DNA of 33,259 nucleotides from Sinorhizobium sp. 8-89. Lineage in GTDB: Bacteria > Pseudomonadota > Alphaproteobacteria > Rhizobiales > Rhizobiaceae. The stretch is from positions 1 through 33,259 of the forward strand of contig NZ_JASKLR010000038.1 of NCBI RefSeq assembly GCF_030124325.1, given 5' to 3'. Numbering within the stretch: position 1 is the first letter of the stretch; each line of letters begins with the position of its first letter. The translations under genes were made by a program, and so were the position numbers. The notes under the pieces were generated by a model that saw nothing but the letters and a program-made list of their open reading frames with translations, was not told the DNA's origin and searched no databases. Of the stretch, positions 24,986 to 33,259 are shown piece after piece.

Positions 24986-25001
24986 GGCTTATGATTCACG
25001 G
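24986..25001 (+). repeat. 16-base direct repeat, right flank of IS3 element
   Basis: Exact copy of the sequence at 23651-23666, directly after the predicted right end of the IS3 element. Confidence 0.75.
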
Positions 25002-26224
25002 CTCCTGAAAGGGACACCTGATGAATCGAAACCATTGTGGGGTGACGCAGGAGCAGTTTCACCCGCATTGAACCTAAATCTGCAGCCTGACAATCGACTC
25101 ATCAGCCGTGAAGGCGCGTTGCCCGGCTTGGGTTCTAGCACTACTTTGGCAGAATGTCTTTTAGGGTTCGGAAGCGAATTCGGCAGTGTGGACATCGCTC
25201 TGGAGCTACCGGTGGTAAAAGCGCGTTGATGACCGCGCGGCGGATGGCTGGCAGCGCAGGTTTATGCGGGCCGCGTCTGTCCTTCTGTCCCGCCAATGCG
25301 GAGCTATGATTTGCGTTCGTCATCTGAGCGTTTTACCAGCGTATGCTGGTTGCCATTGTCGAGGATAGGTTGCCGGTTGCCATCCTCAATTCGGATACGC
25401 AGAGCAGCAAAGCCCACGGTCAAAATTGGCCTTTGGCGCCGTACGCCAGCTGAGCTTCTTCCGTGGGCGAGGACGCGAGGATCGGTTCGGCTGCTGTCGA
25501 TAGGTGTTCCGTGATCGAATGCTTGCGCGGCCGTCCATGGCCAGCGATCGGAAAGATCAGTGCGACATCGGGAGACAGCCGCCACCGACAGCTACTGAGT
25601 GACACGAAACAGGAATGTGTCTACAACCGTTTGTGTTGTAATTCTCCTCGGCTCCGGCGGATAGCCCAATCTCTCTGTATACCCTTCACCAGTTGTTATA
25701 ATAATAAATCTTTGAGTTACGGAGACTACAATCCTCTCGATCAGAATTAACAATCCTCTTTTGACACTGCTAATATGGTGTTCTCCTTGTCAAAAGTGGC
25801 AGTTCACAACCCACGCAAGGATTGATTTTCTAGGGAGTTCGACTAAATGATAGCTAGCAATAAATATTTTGCATAAAATTTGCTATACATACACCGCTCT
25901 CCGTGGAAAACTCACTTCACTAGCTGGAGCAGCGTGATCGGGAAAGTAGGTGCGTTGTATCACTAAGGTTTAAACTTTATGAGCGCCGAGGAACGGGGAA
26001 CATTCGGCGGCTTGCTCGCAAGGTCTCGCTGAAGCGAAGGCAAGTTGGTCGCGGACCTTGATGACGATGTTGGATACAAGGAGCTCAACCTCTCTCGTCA
26101 GGCTGCGACTTTATGAGTGGGAGTGGCCAATTCGACTGATGGTGACGTCTTGCAGCTGAAGAGGTTGTCTTCCGTTCAGCCGCCGAAAAGAAAAGGGGCG
26201 ACTGGATCGTTACTGTTGCGTCAA
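25002..26224. other. Gene-poor, partly AT-rich stretch with small repeats
   Basis: No gene is supported over 1.2 kb. From about 25680 to 25910 the sequence is clearly AT-rich. It contains ACAATCCTCT twice (25728-25737 and 25750-25759, 22-base period) and a perfect inverted repeat TTTTGACA (25759-25766) / TGTCAAAA (25788-25795). A minus-strand piece ending CPHCRIRFRTLKDILP (about 25190-25145) may be a decayed zinc-finger-like protein end. Confidence 0.4.
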
Positions 26225-26559
26225 CTGCTGGTCTGCGGCGCTTGCTCCGGTTCGTCCATCACCTACTCACTCTCGAGGGCGGGCGTCATCCAGCTCACGC
26301 GTGTCCTTGCCGTGGGACGCACCTCGGTTGTCAGGTTCAGCTGCGTGTTGCCCGACATGGTGCTGACGAACTGAATCGAGCGAGGCGGTGGCGGCGTTTC
26401 GATCGGCGAGAAAGCGTTCTTGCCGCAGCTACGCCGCTCGACAAGGTAGCCGTTGCGGAGGATGTGGCGGATGTTGACGACATTGTCGGATTGGTGCCCT
26501 GCAAACTGATTACGGCAGAGGAAATCATCGTCGACGGCGGCAAGAGCCTGACAAAATAG
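26225..26559 (+). pseudogene. Short-chain dehydrogenase remnant, frameshifted
   Basis: One frame (about 26225-26370) reads GSSITYSLSRAGVIQLTRVLA and FSCVLPDMVLT, which is the catalytic-helix and following strand of an SDR (with YSLSR in place of YxxxK). A second frame then continues ELNRARR, and ATPLDKVAVAEDVADV and AEEIIVDGGKSLT, the usual C-terminus, ending at 26559. The N-terminal cofactor domain is missing and at least one frameshift (near 26366) is present. It is not a copy of the intact SDR at 22494-23321, whose C-terminus differs. Confidence 0.75.
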
Positions 26560-26835
26560 GCGCCGGTGCAATGGCGCAGCGATGAAAAAAGAAAACGATG
26601 ACCTGCTTTCGCAAGAGCGCGATCAAAACAGCGAAGTAGCCGCCCGTAGCAAGGGCGCTGCGAACGGGGAAGTAGCCAAACCGTTGCTCTATTGCCTGCT
26701 AGGGCATGCTCATGGGCAGATCGCTGCAAGCAGACTAGGTCATCTCACCCATGCACAATACGCGCCAGGCATCTTGCGGCCTGCCCCACTGAAGCGACAT
26801 CCGCAGTTTGTCAAGTCTAAATAGGAGGTGGTATC

Positions 26836-27918
26836 ATGCCAGTTAGGATAGTTCAGGTTGGACTTGGTCAATGGGGCGCAGACTGGGCTGCGACCGTCGT
26901 ACCTCAGGTGCCCGAAGTCGAAGCCGTAGGTTGGGTCGACCTGGATCCTGAGGCGCTGGAGCGAGTGGAGTTGCGGCTGGGGGTTCGCCCGGACCAGTGC
27001 TTCCCAACGTTGGAGGCAGCACTCTCGAATATCGATGCCGATGCCGTCTTGGTTACGGCGGATGTCAGGGCCCACGCTTATCTCGTTGAACTTGCTCTGG
27101 AGGCCAGGAAGCACGTATTGGTGGAGAAGCCGTTTGTGTCCACGACCGTCGAGGCGGAGCGGCTCGCTGATTTGGCGGAGCGGTACCATCGAACACTTAT
27201 GGTGAGTCAGAACTTCCGCTTCTTTCCTGCAGCTATCAGTGCTGCCCGGCTTGTAAGAGAGCAAGTACTCGGACCGGTAGGCGCAGTCCACATTGAATTC
27301 CGGCGGTTCCTGAAATGTACGCCGGCCGATGAACCTTATTACGCCTTACGACAGCCCCTTCTTGAGGATCTTGGTATCCACCATTTTGACCTGATGCGTA
27401 TGGTGCTCGGGCAGGAAGCCCGTCAGGTATATTGTACCGCGTGGCAGCCGCAAGGGAGTTCGTTCAAAGAGCCGCCTGCTGCGGCTGCAACGATCATCTT
27501 CGATCGAGGCACCGTCGTCACCTATCGCGGCAATTGGCTTAGTGCTGGAGTGGAGACGCCGTATGGTGGCGAGTGGCATTTAGAATGCGCCGGGGGCGAG
27601 ATGATCTGGACCTGCCGCGGTGACCGTGATGTCACATTGGACGGCGATCACGTGAGCATCCGAAAGCGCGGCCACCCAGTAGTGCCGATCGGCCTTCCCG
27701 CGATGGCATCGTTTGGACGTAGAGAAAGTTTGGCGACCTTTGCGCGCGCCGTCGAGATCGGCACGGTCGCATCGTACGCGAGCTTGGGGCGTGAAAATAT
27801 TGGCAGTCTCGCTCTCATGCAGGCCGCGATCAAGTCAGCGACGACGGGCCGAGTAATATCGGTCGAAACGGCAGTAGTAGGCGCCCAAAATCGACCGCTC
27901 AGACTAAGGCCACTGTGA
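26836..27918 (+). CDS. Gfo/Idh/MocA-family oxidoreductase
   Basis: This 360-residue NAD(P)-dependent dehydrogenase belongs to the glucose-fructose oxidoreductase/inositol dehydrogenase/MocA family. The N-terminal Rossmann fold starts VRIVQVGLGQWG (residues 3-14), the family EKP motif is at 97-99 (VLVEKPF), and NFRFFPAAISAARLV follows. The C-terminal domain has RQPLLEDLGIHHFDLMRMVLG, with the conserved Asp and His that usually face substrate. The start ATG at 26836 follows AGGAGG by seven bases. The gene stands alone between an SDR remnant and IS debris. In rhizobia such enzymes act in inositol and rhizopine catabolism, but nothing here identifies the substrate. The frame is intact and full length. 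Confidence 0.88.
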   Translation: MPVRIVQVGLGQWGADWAATVVPQVPEVEAVGWVDLDPEALERVELRLGVRPDQCFPTLEAALSNIDADAVLVTADVRAHAYLVELALEARKHVLVEKPFVSTTVEAERLADLAERYHRTLMVSQNFRFFPAAISAARLVREQVLGPVGAVHIEFRRFLKCTPADEPYYALRQPLLEDLGIHHFDLMRMVLGQEARQVYCTAWQPQGSSFKEPPAAAATIIFDRGTVVTYRGNWLSAGVETPYGGEWHLECAGGEMIWTCRGDRDVTLDGDHVSIRKRGHPVVPIGLPAMASFGRRESLATFARAVEIGTVASYASLGRENIGSLALMQAAIKSATTGRVISVETAVVGAQNRPLRLRPL

Positions 27919-28081
27919 TGTGCCGAGGGCGTTCGCAGGTGATTCAAGTTCACTTTCATTAGGTGGATGAAAGGCGGGAGCACTTAGGAAAGATCTTCGG
28001 CTCTGGGCCTGAAAGCCTCGGGCAGGCAGCGAAGCGTAGACGAATTTGGTTGCTGAAGAAAGATGGTGAATTGTTCAAGAA

Positions 28082-28230
28082 GGGGTGAGGAGCTGACCGG
28101 TCTCGGCTGCTCGTTTGCAGCGGAAAAGCAGGTTGCTGTTGACCCCGCACCGACGTGCCACCTCTGCAACTGAAATGGTGGGAAGCTGCGGGCCCGCTTC
28201 CCTGGTGCTTGCCGGAACCTCCTCCTGTCG
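28082..28230 (-). pseudogene. IS66 TnpA N-terminal fragment
   Basis: The minus strand reads PTISVAEVARRCGVNSNLLFR followed by CKRAAETGQLLTPS and a stop. This is the helix-turn-helix of an IS66 TnpA-type protein. The rest is missing and the neighbouring C-terminal-like piece is on the opposite strand. Confidence 0.6.
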
Positions 28231-28260
28231 ACTTTCATTCCGATCAGTGTGTTTGGGCGA

Positions 28261-28440
28261 GGCGATGAAGATGGGCCTGCCATGATAATACCGGTGGCCC
28301 CCGCTGCGGTCGTTCGGCCGGTGGATCGTGAGACTCGGTCCAAATCGGTGTTGCCGGCCAAGGGGCCAACATTAGACGGCGCCCCGCGTCATCGAAATCG
28401 ATCTTGCCAATGGCATTCGCGTTCGAGTTGACGCCTTTGT
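28261..28440 (+). pseudogene. IS66 TnpA C-terminal-like fragment
   Basis: The plus strand reads AMIIPVAPAAVVRPVD and, after a frame change near 28385, RVIEIDLANGIRVRVDAFV. This resembles the C-terminal strand region of TnpA (IEIEFANGxRVRV). It runs away from the N-terminal fragment on the other strand, so the original gene was probably split and inverted. Confidence 0.5.
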
Positions 28441-28729
28441 CCCGACCGGCAATCGCGATCGAACGCTTATAGCCGCAGGCCGCGACCATCCGGCGCCATA
28501 CCATGCCTTCTATCAATCTACGGCCTTGACCGTGCGGATGCCGGACAGCGTTTCGACCATTGTAACAGGCATTCGCGTCTCCTCCGGCGAAGCCGAAGAA
28601 TATTTCTACGACAATGCTGTCTTTGGTTGATAAATGCCTGGTACGGTAAGAGCGAAAGTAGCATGAACGCCGCATGCGGCAGCACCTCATCCCCCTAAGC
28701 GCCCCGCACCGCGCAGCAAGCAATTAGGA
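28441..28729. other. Gap between IS66 and transporter remnants
   Basis: No supported gene. The plus strand continues as protein-like sequence (TALTVRMPDSVSTIVTGIRV) for a short distance after the IS66 piece, without a recognisable family. Confidence 0.35.
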
Positions 28730-29040
28730 TCACACCAAACCCCTGCGGTAGCGGCATGCGCTCGCATAGGAAAAGCAGACGAAGCTGAGTTTGTCGATCA
28801 AAGATACGCGGGCAGCGTCGCCGAGCTTCAGCGCCCGGAAATAGCAGATCCACGACGCTCCCGTGCGAAACAGGAAAGCGCGTCCTGGCGAGCTTGGGGT
28901 GCTTTGGACCATCAGGCCAGCGGCAAAGAGAATGACTATCGTGCGGAGGACGTCGCGAAATCGGAATTGACGTTCTCGACGTCGACCTTAGCGAAGGTGG
29001 CCGTCAGGGCCGAGGGCGGCAGGTAGGAGCGCCTAAAAAG
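28730..29040 (-). pseudogene. EamA/DMT-family transporter remnant
   Basis: The minus strand gives ATFAKVDVENVNSDFAT, then after a frame change RTIVILFAAGLMVQS, then after divergent sequence TGASWICYFRALKLGDAARV followed by SLIDKLSF. These blocks match consecutive parts of short EamA-type inner-membrane transporters. The C-terminal helices after IDKLS are lost by another frameshift. The remnant is about 100 codons with at least two frame changes and no start. Confidence 0.7.
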
Positions 29041-29089
29041 GCCAGGACAAGAGCAGACTCTTCATGCCGCTTATCCTTGACGAAGAAAG

Positions 29090-29230
29090 CGGATGACTTT
29101 CGTTGGCCTGACGCGGCTCTCGATTCTCCCGCTCAAGAGCCTTTATCTTCTCGGTGACGATGCTTTGGATTCCAGGCCGGGAACCATCATCCACCTTCAC
29201 CCATTCATTGAGCGTCTGCACGGTGGGCAC
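29090..29230 (-). pseudogene. IS3-family OrfA fragment
   Basis: The minus strand reads TVQTLNEWVKVDDGSRPGIQ and then EKIKALERENREPRQANES. This is the region linking the helix-turn-helix to the leucine zipper in one group of IS3 OrfA proteins (RPGxxSExxxxIKALERENRELRQAN). It differs from the OrfA at 23737, so it comes from another element. Only about 45 codons remain. Confidence 0.65.
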
Positions 29231-29334
29231 CGCTTGGGCCGGACTTCAGGTGAAAATTTGTTCGTGTCTTGCTCGTATCGGCTCCACTTTCGCAAAAGTT
29301 GGAGCCTTCGGCAAACCAGGCGCGGTTCAGACTG

Positions 29335-30039
29335 TCAATCGCCCTGTTCCTCGAGCGAGTAACCGGCCGACCTGATGGTGCGAATGATCCTGTGAGGCGA
29401 GGAAGTCTCCAGTGTTCTTCTGAGGCGGCTAATATGGACGTCGACGGTGCGTTCGCCCACATGGATGTTGTCCGGCCAAACGGCGCCGATCAGCTCGGCT
29501 CGGCTATAGACCTTGCTTGGATTCTCAAGCAGGTGCCGCAGCAAGTTGAATTCAATTGGTCCGAGACGCACCTCTTGGCCATTGCAGCGGACCCGGTACG
29601 TATCGACACTCATTTCAACATCGCCACAGCAGAGCGACCTGCCGCTTTTTCTCTCGTACCGCTCCGGTCGCGCCAATACTGTCTTCGCGCGCAGGCAGTC
29701 GAGCAGTTTGGCTGGTGCGATTGGACGCACGAAGCTCGCGTCAATGCCGGCCTTTAACAGATCTAATTGCTGGCTGCCGGCGCCGGGCGCGATCAGCGCA
29801 ATAACAGGGAGGTCCCCAATCTGGGACTCCCGCTTTAGTCCGGTGCAGATAGTGGGCGCTGCCGTGCTCGCCGGCTGGCAGTCCAACATCACCGCCTGCG
29901 CCCGCCGTTCGCCGGCCATTGTAAGCGCTTCTTCCAAGTCGCCGGCCAACTCACTCGCGAAGCCGTCCGTCTTAAGGATGTGGCTGTAGATCAAACAGAA
30001 CTCCGCATCTTGCGAACAGATCAGGACCAGTGGGGTCAT
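29335..30039 (-). CDS. PhoB-like winged-helix regulator with degenerate receiver
   Basis: A 234-residue OmpR/PhoB-family protein. The C-terminal DNA-binding domain is typical: VRLGPIEFNLLRHLLENPSK, VYSRAELIGAVWPDN, ERTVDVHISRLRRTLE and IRTIRSAGYSLE. The receiver domain has lost key residues. The acidic pair is Ser9-Gln10 (ICSQDAE), the conserved Thr/Ser is Ile83 (PVIALIAPG) and the conserved Lys is Arg105 (SFVRPI). The central Asp53 (MLDCQ) remains. It probably works without classical phosphorylation. The ATG at 30039 follows AGGAGGAG by about ten bases. No kinase is adjacent. Rhizobial TtsI, the type III secretion activator, is also an atypical receiver protein and is an alternative identity, but I found no tts box here. 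Confidence 0.82.
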   Translation of the reverse strand: MTPLVLICSQDAEFCLIYSHILKTDGFASELAGDLEEALTMAGERRAQAVMLDCQPASTAAPTICTGLKRESQIGDLPVIALIAPGAGSQQLDLLKAGIDASFVRPIAPAKLLDCLRAKTVLARPERYERKSGRSLCCGDVEMSVDTYRVRCNGQEVRLGPIEFNLLRHLLENPSKVYSRAELIGAVWPDNIHVGERTVDVHISRLRRTLETSSPHRIIRTIRSAGYSLEEQGD

Positions 30040-30519
30040 CGGCGCTCCGCTCCTCCTCTCAATGAAACGCGATTTGGTACCGATCTGCCATTTTGCCTCC
30101 CTCTTTGTTCAAATGATCGCGGCAGCGCTCGCCGCCTGCTGACGAAGAGCTCCAAAATTTGTGCCGACTCGAATAAACGAGCCAAACGACGTTTTGCAAT
30201 TACATTTCAGCGGCTTACTCTTGTGTAACATGAGAAATTGTGTCGATAGTCTGTGTCATGGAGGCTACAAATCCGGCAATCGTGTCGGATTCGTCACTTG
30301 TGACGGCAATACTTGGCGGGAGGCGCAAGCGTTCGTCGAGGCCGCCTTTTTCGCGGGAACAAGGGATCAGCGGTTCTGGGCAATGCTACGGTGATTACGC
30401 CAGATTCTTCATACCATGCGCCTCAATGGAGGAGTAATCTGTGAAGCCCGCGCGTGCCTCGTCGACATCGAAGGCATGCAGCGGCCCCCGCTGAAATAAA
30501 CCACGCCGTCGACCGCGGC
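30040..30519. other. Gene-poor stretch
   Basis: About 480 bases that include the promoter of the PhoB-like gene. No other gene, RNA or clear regulatory site was recognised. Small frames on both strands are of chance type. Confidence 0.4.
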
Positions 30520-30700
30520 CGCATACCGTCCCACTCACGTCTGGAAGTTCATGCGAGATAACTGGCTCTCGAACCGCCGCTACAAGAATTACGACAGCAT
30601 CATCGCCTTTGCTTCGCACATGGAGCAAGCTCGTCAACCAGCCGTGGAAAATGTCCGGTCATCGGCCCCTGCGCCGAAGACCGCGGCAATATGCGGGTGG
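30520..30700 (+). pseudogene. IS630-family transposase C-terminal fragment
   Basis: The plus strand reads HVWKFMRDNWLSNRRYKNYDS followed by IIAFASH, and after a frame change AWSKLVNQPWKMSG. This is the C-terminal end of IS630 transposases (VWQFMRDNWLSNRxFxxYDDI ... AWNKLVxQPWRI). The catalytic core is missing. Confidence 0.7.
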
Positions 30701-30885
30701 TGAGAGGAAGATGGCGCGACAGTCGAACGGCAGCCTGGAAGCTGAAGCCTGAAAGGTCAATCGAGCCCGCTGTGTTGTAACGAGCAGGCTGCGCGTTTGA
30801 CGCAGACTTGTCGGGCGAAATTAAAAACTGATCTCCGCATTGCCTCAAGCAAAACGTTACCGATGGTGTTGATGCTCCGACTGGA

Positions 30886-31377
30886 ATGGCCATGTCGCGC
30901 CGTCTCGGTTCGGAGCTGGATGGCGAGGCGGCTCAGTATGGCGACACGTTGGAGCTGATGGCAGCAATCGTCGAAAGCTATCGATTGGGAAATCGGAGCG
31001 ACAAGCGCCGCATCCAGGATGAGTTCGTGGCAGTGACCGGCTATCATCGCAAGCACGCAATCCGGGTTCCGGCGATTCGTGAGAAGAGGCCACCTGGCAA
31101 AAGAAGTAACAGCCTTCGTTACGGCAGCAATGTGCGCGAGGCGCTCATCGGTGTTTGTGGGAGGCCTCGGAGCGGCTGTGTTGCAAACGCCTCAACCGTT
31201 GATACCTTTACGAGCGGCATTGTCGCTCGCGGCTGTCAGCGCCGCCGCGCAGGCATGAGTTCGGCGGACCGCCGATCGGTTCCCGTCCGCACCTTCGGGG
31301 ACTGGAATGATCCGCCGCCCAGCTTCGTGTAGGTCGATTTGTGGCGCATGCAGACGTTGGTGCTGACGGACATCGCG
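30886..31377 (+). pseudogene. Integrase-core transposase remnant, deleted and interrupted
   Basis: The translation begins with SRRLGSELDGEAAQYGDTLEL and continues ELMAAIVESYRLGNRSDKRRI, AVTGYHRKHAIRV and EKRPPGKRSNSLRYGSNVREA. This resembles the N-terminal part of large integrase-core transposases common in rhizobial replicons (ISNCY-like). Downstream, pieces such as RRRAGMSSADRRSVPVRTFGD and WNDPPPSFV survive after deletions and frame changes. The last piece, TLVLTDIA, ends at the left target duplication of the IS701-like element. The catalytic domain is not recovered on the other side of that element. Confidence 0.6.
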
Positions 31378-31381
31378 CTAG
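31378..31381 (+). repeat. Target site duplication CTAG (left)
   Basis: CTAG directly precedes the left inverted repeat of the IS701-like element. The matching copy is at 32454-32457. It fits the YTAR target preference known for IS701. Confidence 0.65.
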
Positions 31382-32453
31382 TACTACAGTTGTAATTGAA
31401 GACAAATCATGATTCTCTTCAAGGAGCTTCTTGAAGGGGATGCGGGATGTCTGTTTCGGAATGGTCGGGTTCGGGGATTTCCTGGGAAAGGGAACTGTCG
31501 GGGCTGAAGGCGCGGCTTGGCGTGGTGTTCCGCCGTTCCGAAGCGCGGGAGGGCTGTGGGGCGTTTATCGACGGGCTTTTATCGGGGATTGAGCGCAAGA
31601 CCGGCTGGCTTCTCTCTGAGCAGACCGGCTTTGGGCGCCCGTGGCGGATCCAGGCACTGCTGGGGCGGTCGCAATGGGATGCGGACCGGTTGCGTGACAT
31701 CGTTTGCGATTACGCCATGGAGGCGCTCGGCGATCGATCGGGCGTGCTGGTGGTGGACGAAACCGGTTTTTTGAAGAAAGGCACCCATTCGGTGGGGGTG
31801 GCGCGGCAATATTCGGGCACCGCCGGTCCCGAAAGAGATGGCCGGGGAACTGCCCGCCGAGGCCTGGGCCGCCTGTCCGGCCGGTGAAGGCGCCCAGGGA
31901 TTGCGTCTCTATGACTGGGCCCGGATTGCCCTGCCTTATGCCGTTGAGAAAGGCTATGCCCGCTATGTCCTCATCCGCAAAAGCCGCACGGATCCACGCG
32001 CTCTCAGCTACTATCTGGTCTTTGCGCCCGCCGAGGCCACGCTTGCGGAACTGGCCGCAGCAGGTTTGCGCTGGACGATCGAGGAATGCTTCCAGCGCGC
32101 CACGTATGATCTCGGCCTCGACCATTGCGAGGCCCGCTCCTGGCACGGCTGGCATCGCCACATGACGCTCGTCATGGCGGCCGCTGCCTTCCTCGCCAAG
32201 CTCGGCGCCGATCTACGCCGCTCGGCCTGCGGCAAACCGAACGAAACGAGTCCAAATCCGAAAATCGCTGCCTGACGCGCAAGCTCAGACTCATCCCCAC
32301 CGCCGCCGAAATCCGCATCCTCATCGCTCGGCTGATCATGCGAAAGCCCGCAAAACGGGCTTACACTCTCGCCTGGTCTCTCTGGCGACGAACCCATCAG
32401 GCGCAAGCCATGCTTGCCCATTATAGAAAACGAGGACATCTGCAACTGTAGTA
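31382..32453 (+). mobile_element. IS701-like element, internally deleted, about 1.07 kb
   Basis: The left end is TACTACAGTTGTAATTG and the right end, read inward, TACTACAGTTGCAGATG, giving an 11-base perfect inverted repeat and further partial matches. CTAG duplications flank both ends. The transposase inside is missing its central part and has a later frameshift. The element keeps both ends, so it could be moved in trans by a complete relative. Confidence 0.72.
31447..32451 (+). pseudogene. IS701-like transposase, internal deletion and frameshift
   Basis: The N-terminal part reads FIDGLLSGIERKTGWLLSEQT, GRPWRIQALLGRSQWDADRL and VLVVDETGFLKKGTHSVGVAR, the first DDE aspartate region of IS701 transposases. 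At about 31830 it jumps directly to MAGELPAEAWAACPAGEGAQG in another frame, so the central part of the protein, including the second catalytic aspartate, is deleted. The later segment has LRWTIEECFQRATYDLGLDHC with the catalytic glutamate region, then a second frame change near 32255 leads to AEIRILIARLIMRKPAKRAYT and AWSLWRRTHQAQAMLAHYRK before the stop at 32451. It cannot make a working transposase. The ATG at 31447 follows AGGGGATG and is the natural start. Confidence 0.75.
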
Positions 32454-32457
32454 CTAG
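32454..32457 (+). repeat. Target site duplication CTAG (right)
   Basis: Copy of the CTAG at 31378-31381, directly after the right inverted repeat of the IS701-like element. Confidence 0.65.
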
Positions 32458-32536
32458 AGCGCGTCCGATGAAAGCGGAATCGGCGTGAGGATTGAACTAA
32501 CCCGCTGACGCGGGAGCGGTGGGCGTTTGGAGGCGC

Positions 32537-32589
32537 GGTCTCCTGATGGGATGTTGGGGTGTTGAGAACCAACCCCTGACCAGGAGACC
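32537..32589. promoter_or_regulatory. Long-loop inverted repeat covering the integrase ribosome binding site
   Basis: GGTCTCCTG (32537-32545) and CAGGAGACC (32581-32589) are perfect complements with a 35-base loop. The second arm contains the AGGAG that serves the ATG at 32595. Base pairing in the mRNA would hide that site. It could equally be a recombinase binding site. Confidence 0.5.
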
Positions 32590-32594
32590 GACCA

Positions 32595-33259
32595 ATGACC
32601 GACGCCCCGGCAGCGGTGAACCCGCTGCGCCGCCGCATGATCGACGACATGACGCTCCGCAACCTGTCGCCGGCCACGCAACGATTCTACCTGCATGCCG
32701 TGACAAAGTTCAGCCGTTATTTCGGCCGCTCCCCGGATCGGCTGGGGCTGGAGGATGTGCGCGCTTTCCAGGTGTAGCTGGTGTCGCAGGGCATCTCCTG
32801 GCCGGCGCTCAACCAGACGGTTTGCGCCCTGCGGTTCTTTTACGGCGTGACGCTGGACCGGGCCGAGATTCCCGAGCGGATTGCCTATGCGCACACGCCG
32901 CGCAAGCTGCCGGCGATCTTGAGTGCCGACGAGGTCGTGCGGTTTCTCGAAGCGGTGCCGTCGCTGAAGGCGCGCACGGCGCTGACGACCGCCTGCGCCG
33001 CGGGACTGCGCGCCTCAGAGACGGTAAGCCTGAAGGTCGCCGACATCGACGCCAGCGCATGGTCATCCAGGTCCGTCACGGCAAGGGCGCCAAGGATCGC
33101 ACGGTGATGCTGTCGCCGCAGCTGCTTGACATCCTGCGCACCTATTGGCGACTGGCGCGTCCGAGGAACTGGTTGTTTCCCGGACGGGGCGACAAGCCGA
33201 TCGATGTGCAGGTGCTTTATGCCGCCTGCCGTTCGGCGACCAAGGCGGCGGGATTGACC
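32595..33259 (+). pseudogene. Tyrosine recombinase/integrase, broken and cut by window edge
   Basis: The ATG at 32595 begins with a SAM-like core-binding domain (MIDDMTLRNLSPATQRFYLHA, VTKFSRYFGRSPDRLGLEDV). An in-frame TAG interrupts it at 32776-32778 after RAFQV. The frame resumes LVSQGISWPALNQTVCALRF, then PRKLPAILSADEVVRFLEAV and TACAAGLRASETVSLKVADID, which carries the first catalytic arginine region. A one-base loss near 33055 shifts the frame, and the next frame continues MVIQVRHGKGAKDRTVMLSP and LFPGRGDKPIDVQVLYAACR to the window end. Its relatives are the integrases that accompany IS91-like transposons in Rhizobiaceae. The stop could be read through only by suppression, so it is treated as inactive. 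Confidence 0.78.

Overview
The window looks like part of a symbiotic plasmid or symbiosis island from a member of the Rhizobiaceae (Rhizobium/Sinorhizobium type). The reasons are a moderately GC-rich base composition, two well-formed sigma-54 (-24/-12) promoters of which one has a NifA upstream activator site, a VirG-type regulator, a SyrB-like protein, an OtsA trehalose-phosphate synthase, and a high density of insertion-sequence debris (IS66, IS3, IS630, IS701 and tyrosine-recombinase fragments). No tRNA, rRNA, CRISPR array, nod gene or nif structural gene was seen.

Layout. (1) 1-9939, plus-strand metabolic region: a broken PAS-kinase end, a sigma-54 promoter at 567-582, an acyl-CoA synthetase (1135-2703) followed 16 bases later by a ThDP-dependent lyase/decarboxylase (2720-4435), remnants of a sugar epimerase and a methyltransferase, an EgtD-like methyltransferase (5589-6614), then a NifA site plus sigma-54 promoter (7461-7537) and a Baeyer-Villiger monooxygenase (7996-9939). 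(2) 9940-14811, minus strand: about 1.1 kb of degraded sequence, two proteins I do not recognise (11037-12645), an AraC-family regulator with a degenerate receiver-like N-terminus and a LysR regulator. (3) 15271-20238: otsA, an orphan VirG-like regulator, a SyrB-like protein and a Nudix hydrolase, separated by gene-poor gaps. (4) 21046-25001: integrase and IS66 fragments, a short-chain dehydrogenase and a complete-looking IS3 element flanked by 16-base direct repeats. (5) 25002-30039: a long gene-poor stretch, a dehydrogenase remnant, an intact Gfo/Idh/MocA oxidoreductase, IS66/EamA/IS3 remnants and a PhoB-like regulator with a degenerate receiver. (6) 30040-33259: IS630 and integrase-core remnants, an internally deleted IS701-like element with its target duplication, and a broken tyrosine recombinase running off the end.

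How it may work together (inference). The first 10 kb holds oxidative and CoA-linked chemistry next to promoters of the type used in nitrogen-fixing bacteroids, so it is a candidate for a symbiosis-expressed small-molecule pathway. Three regulators in the window carry receiver-type domains that lack residues needed for normal phosphorylation, including a VirG homologue with no VirA beside it. Most of the rest is decayed mobile DNA, and many open frames there are chance frames that I left out.
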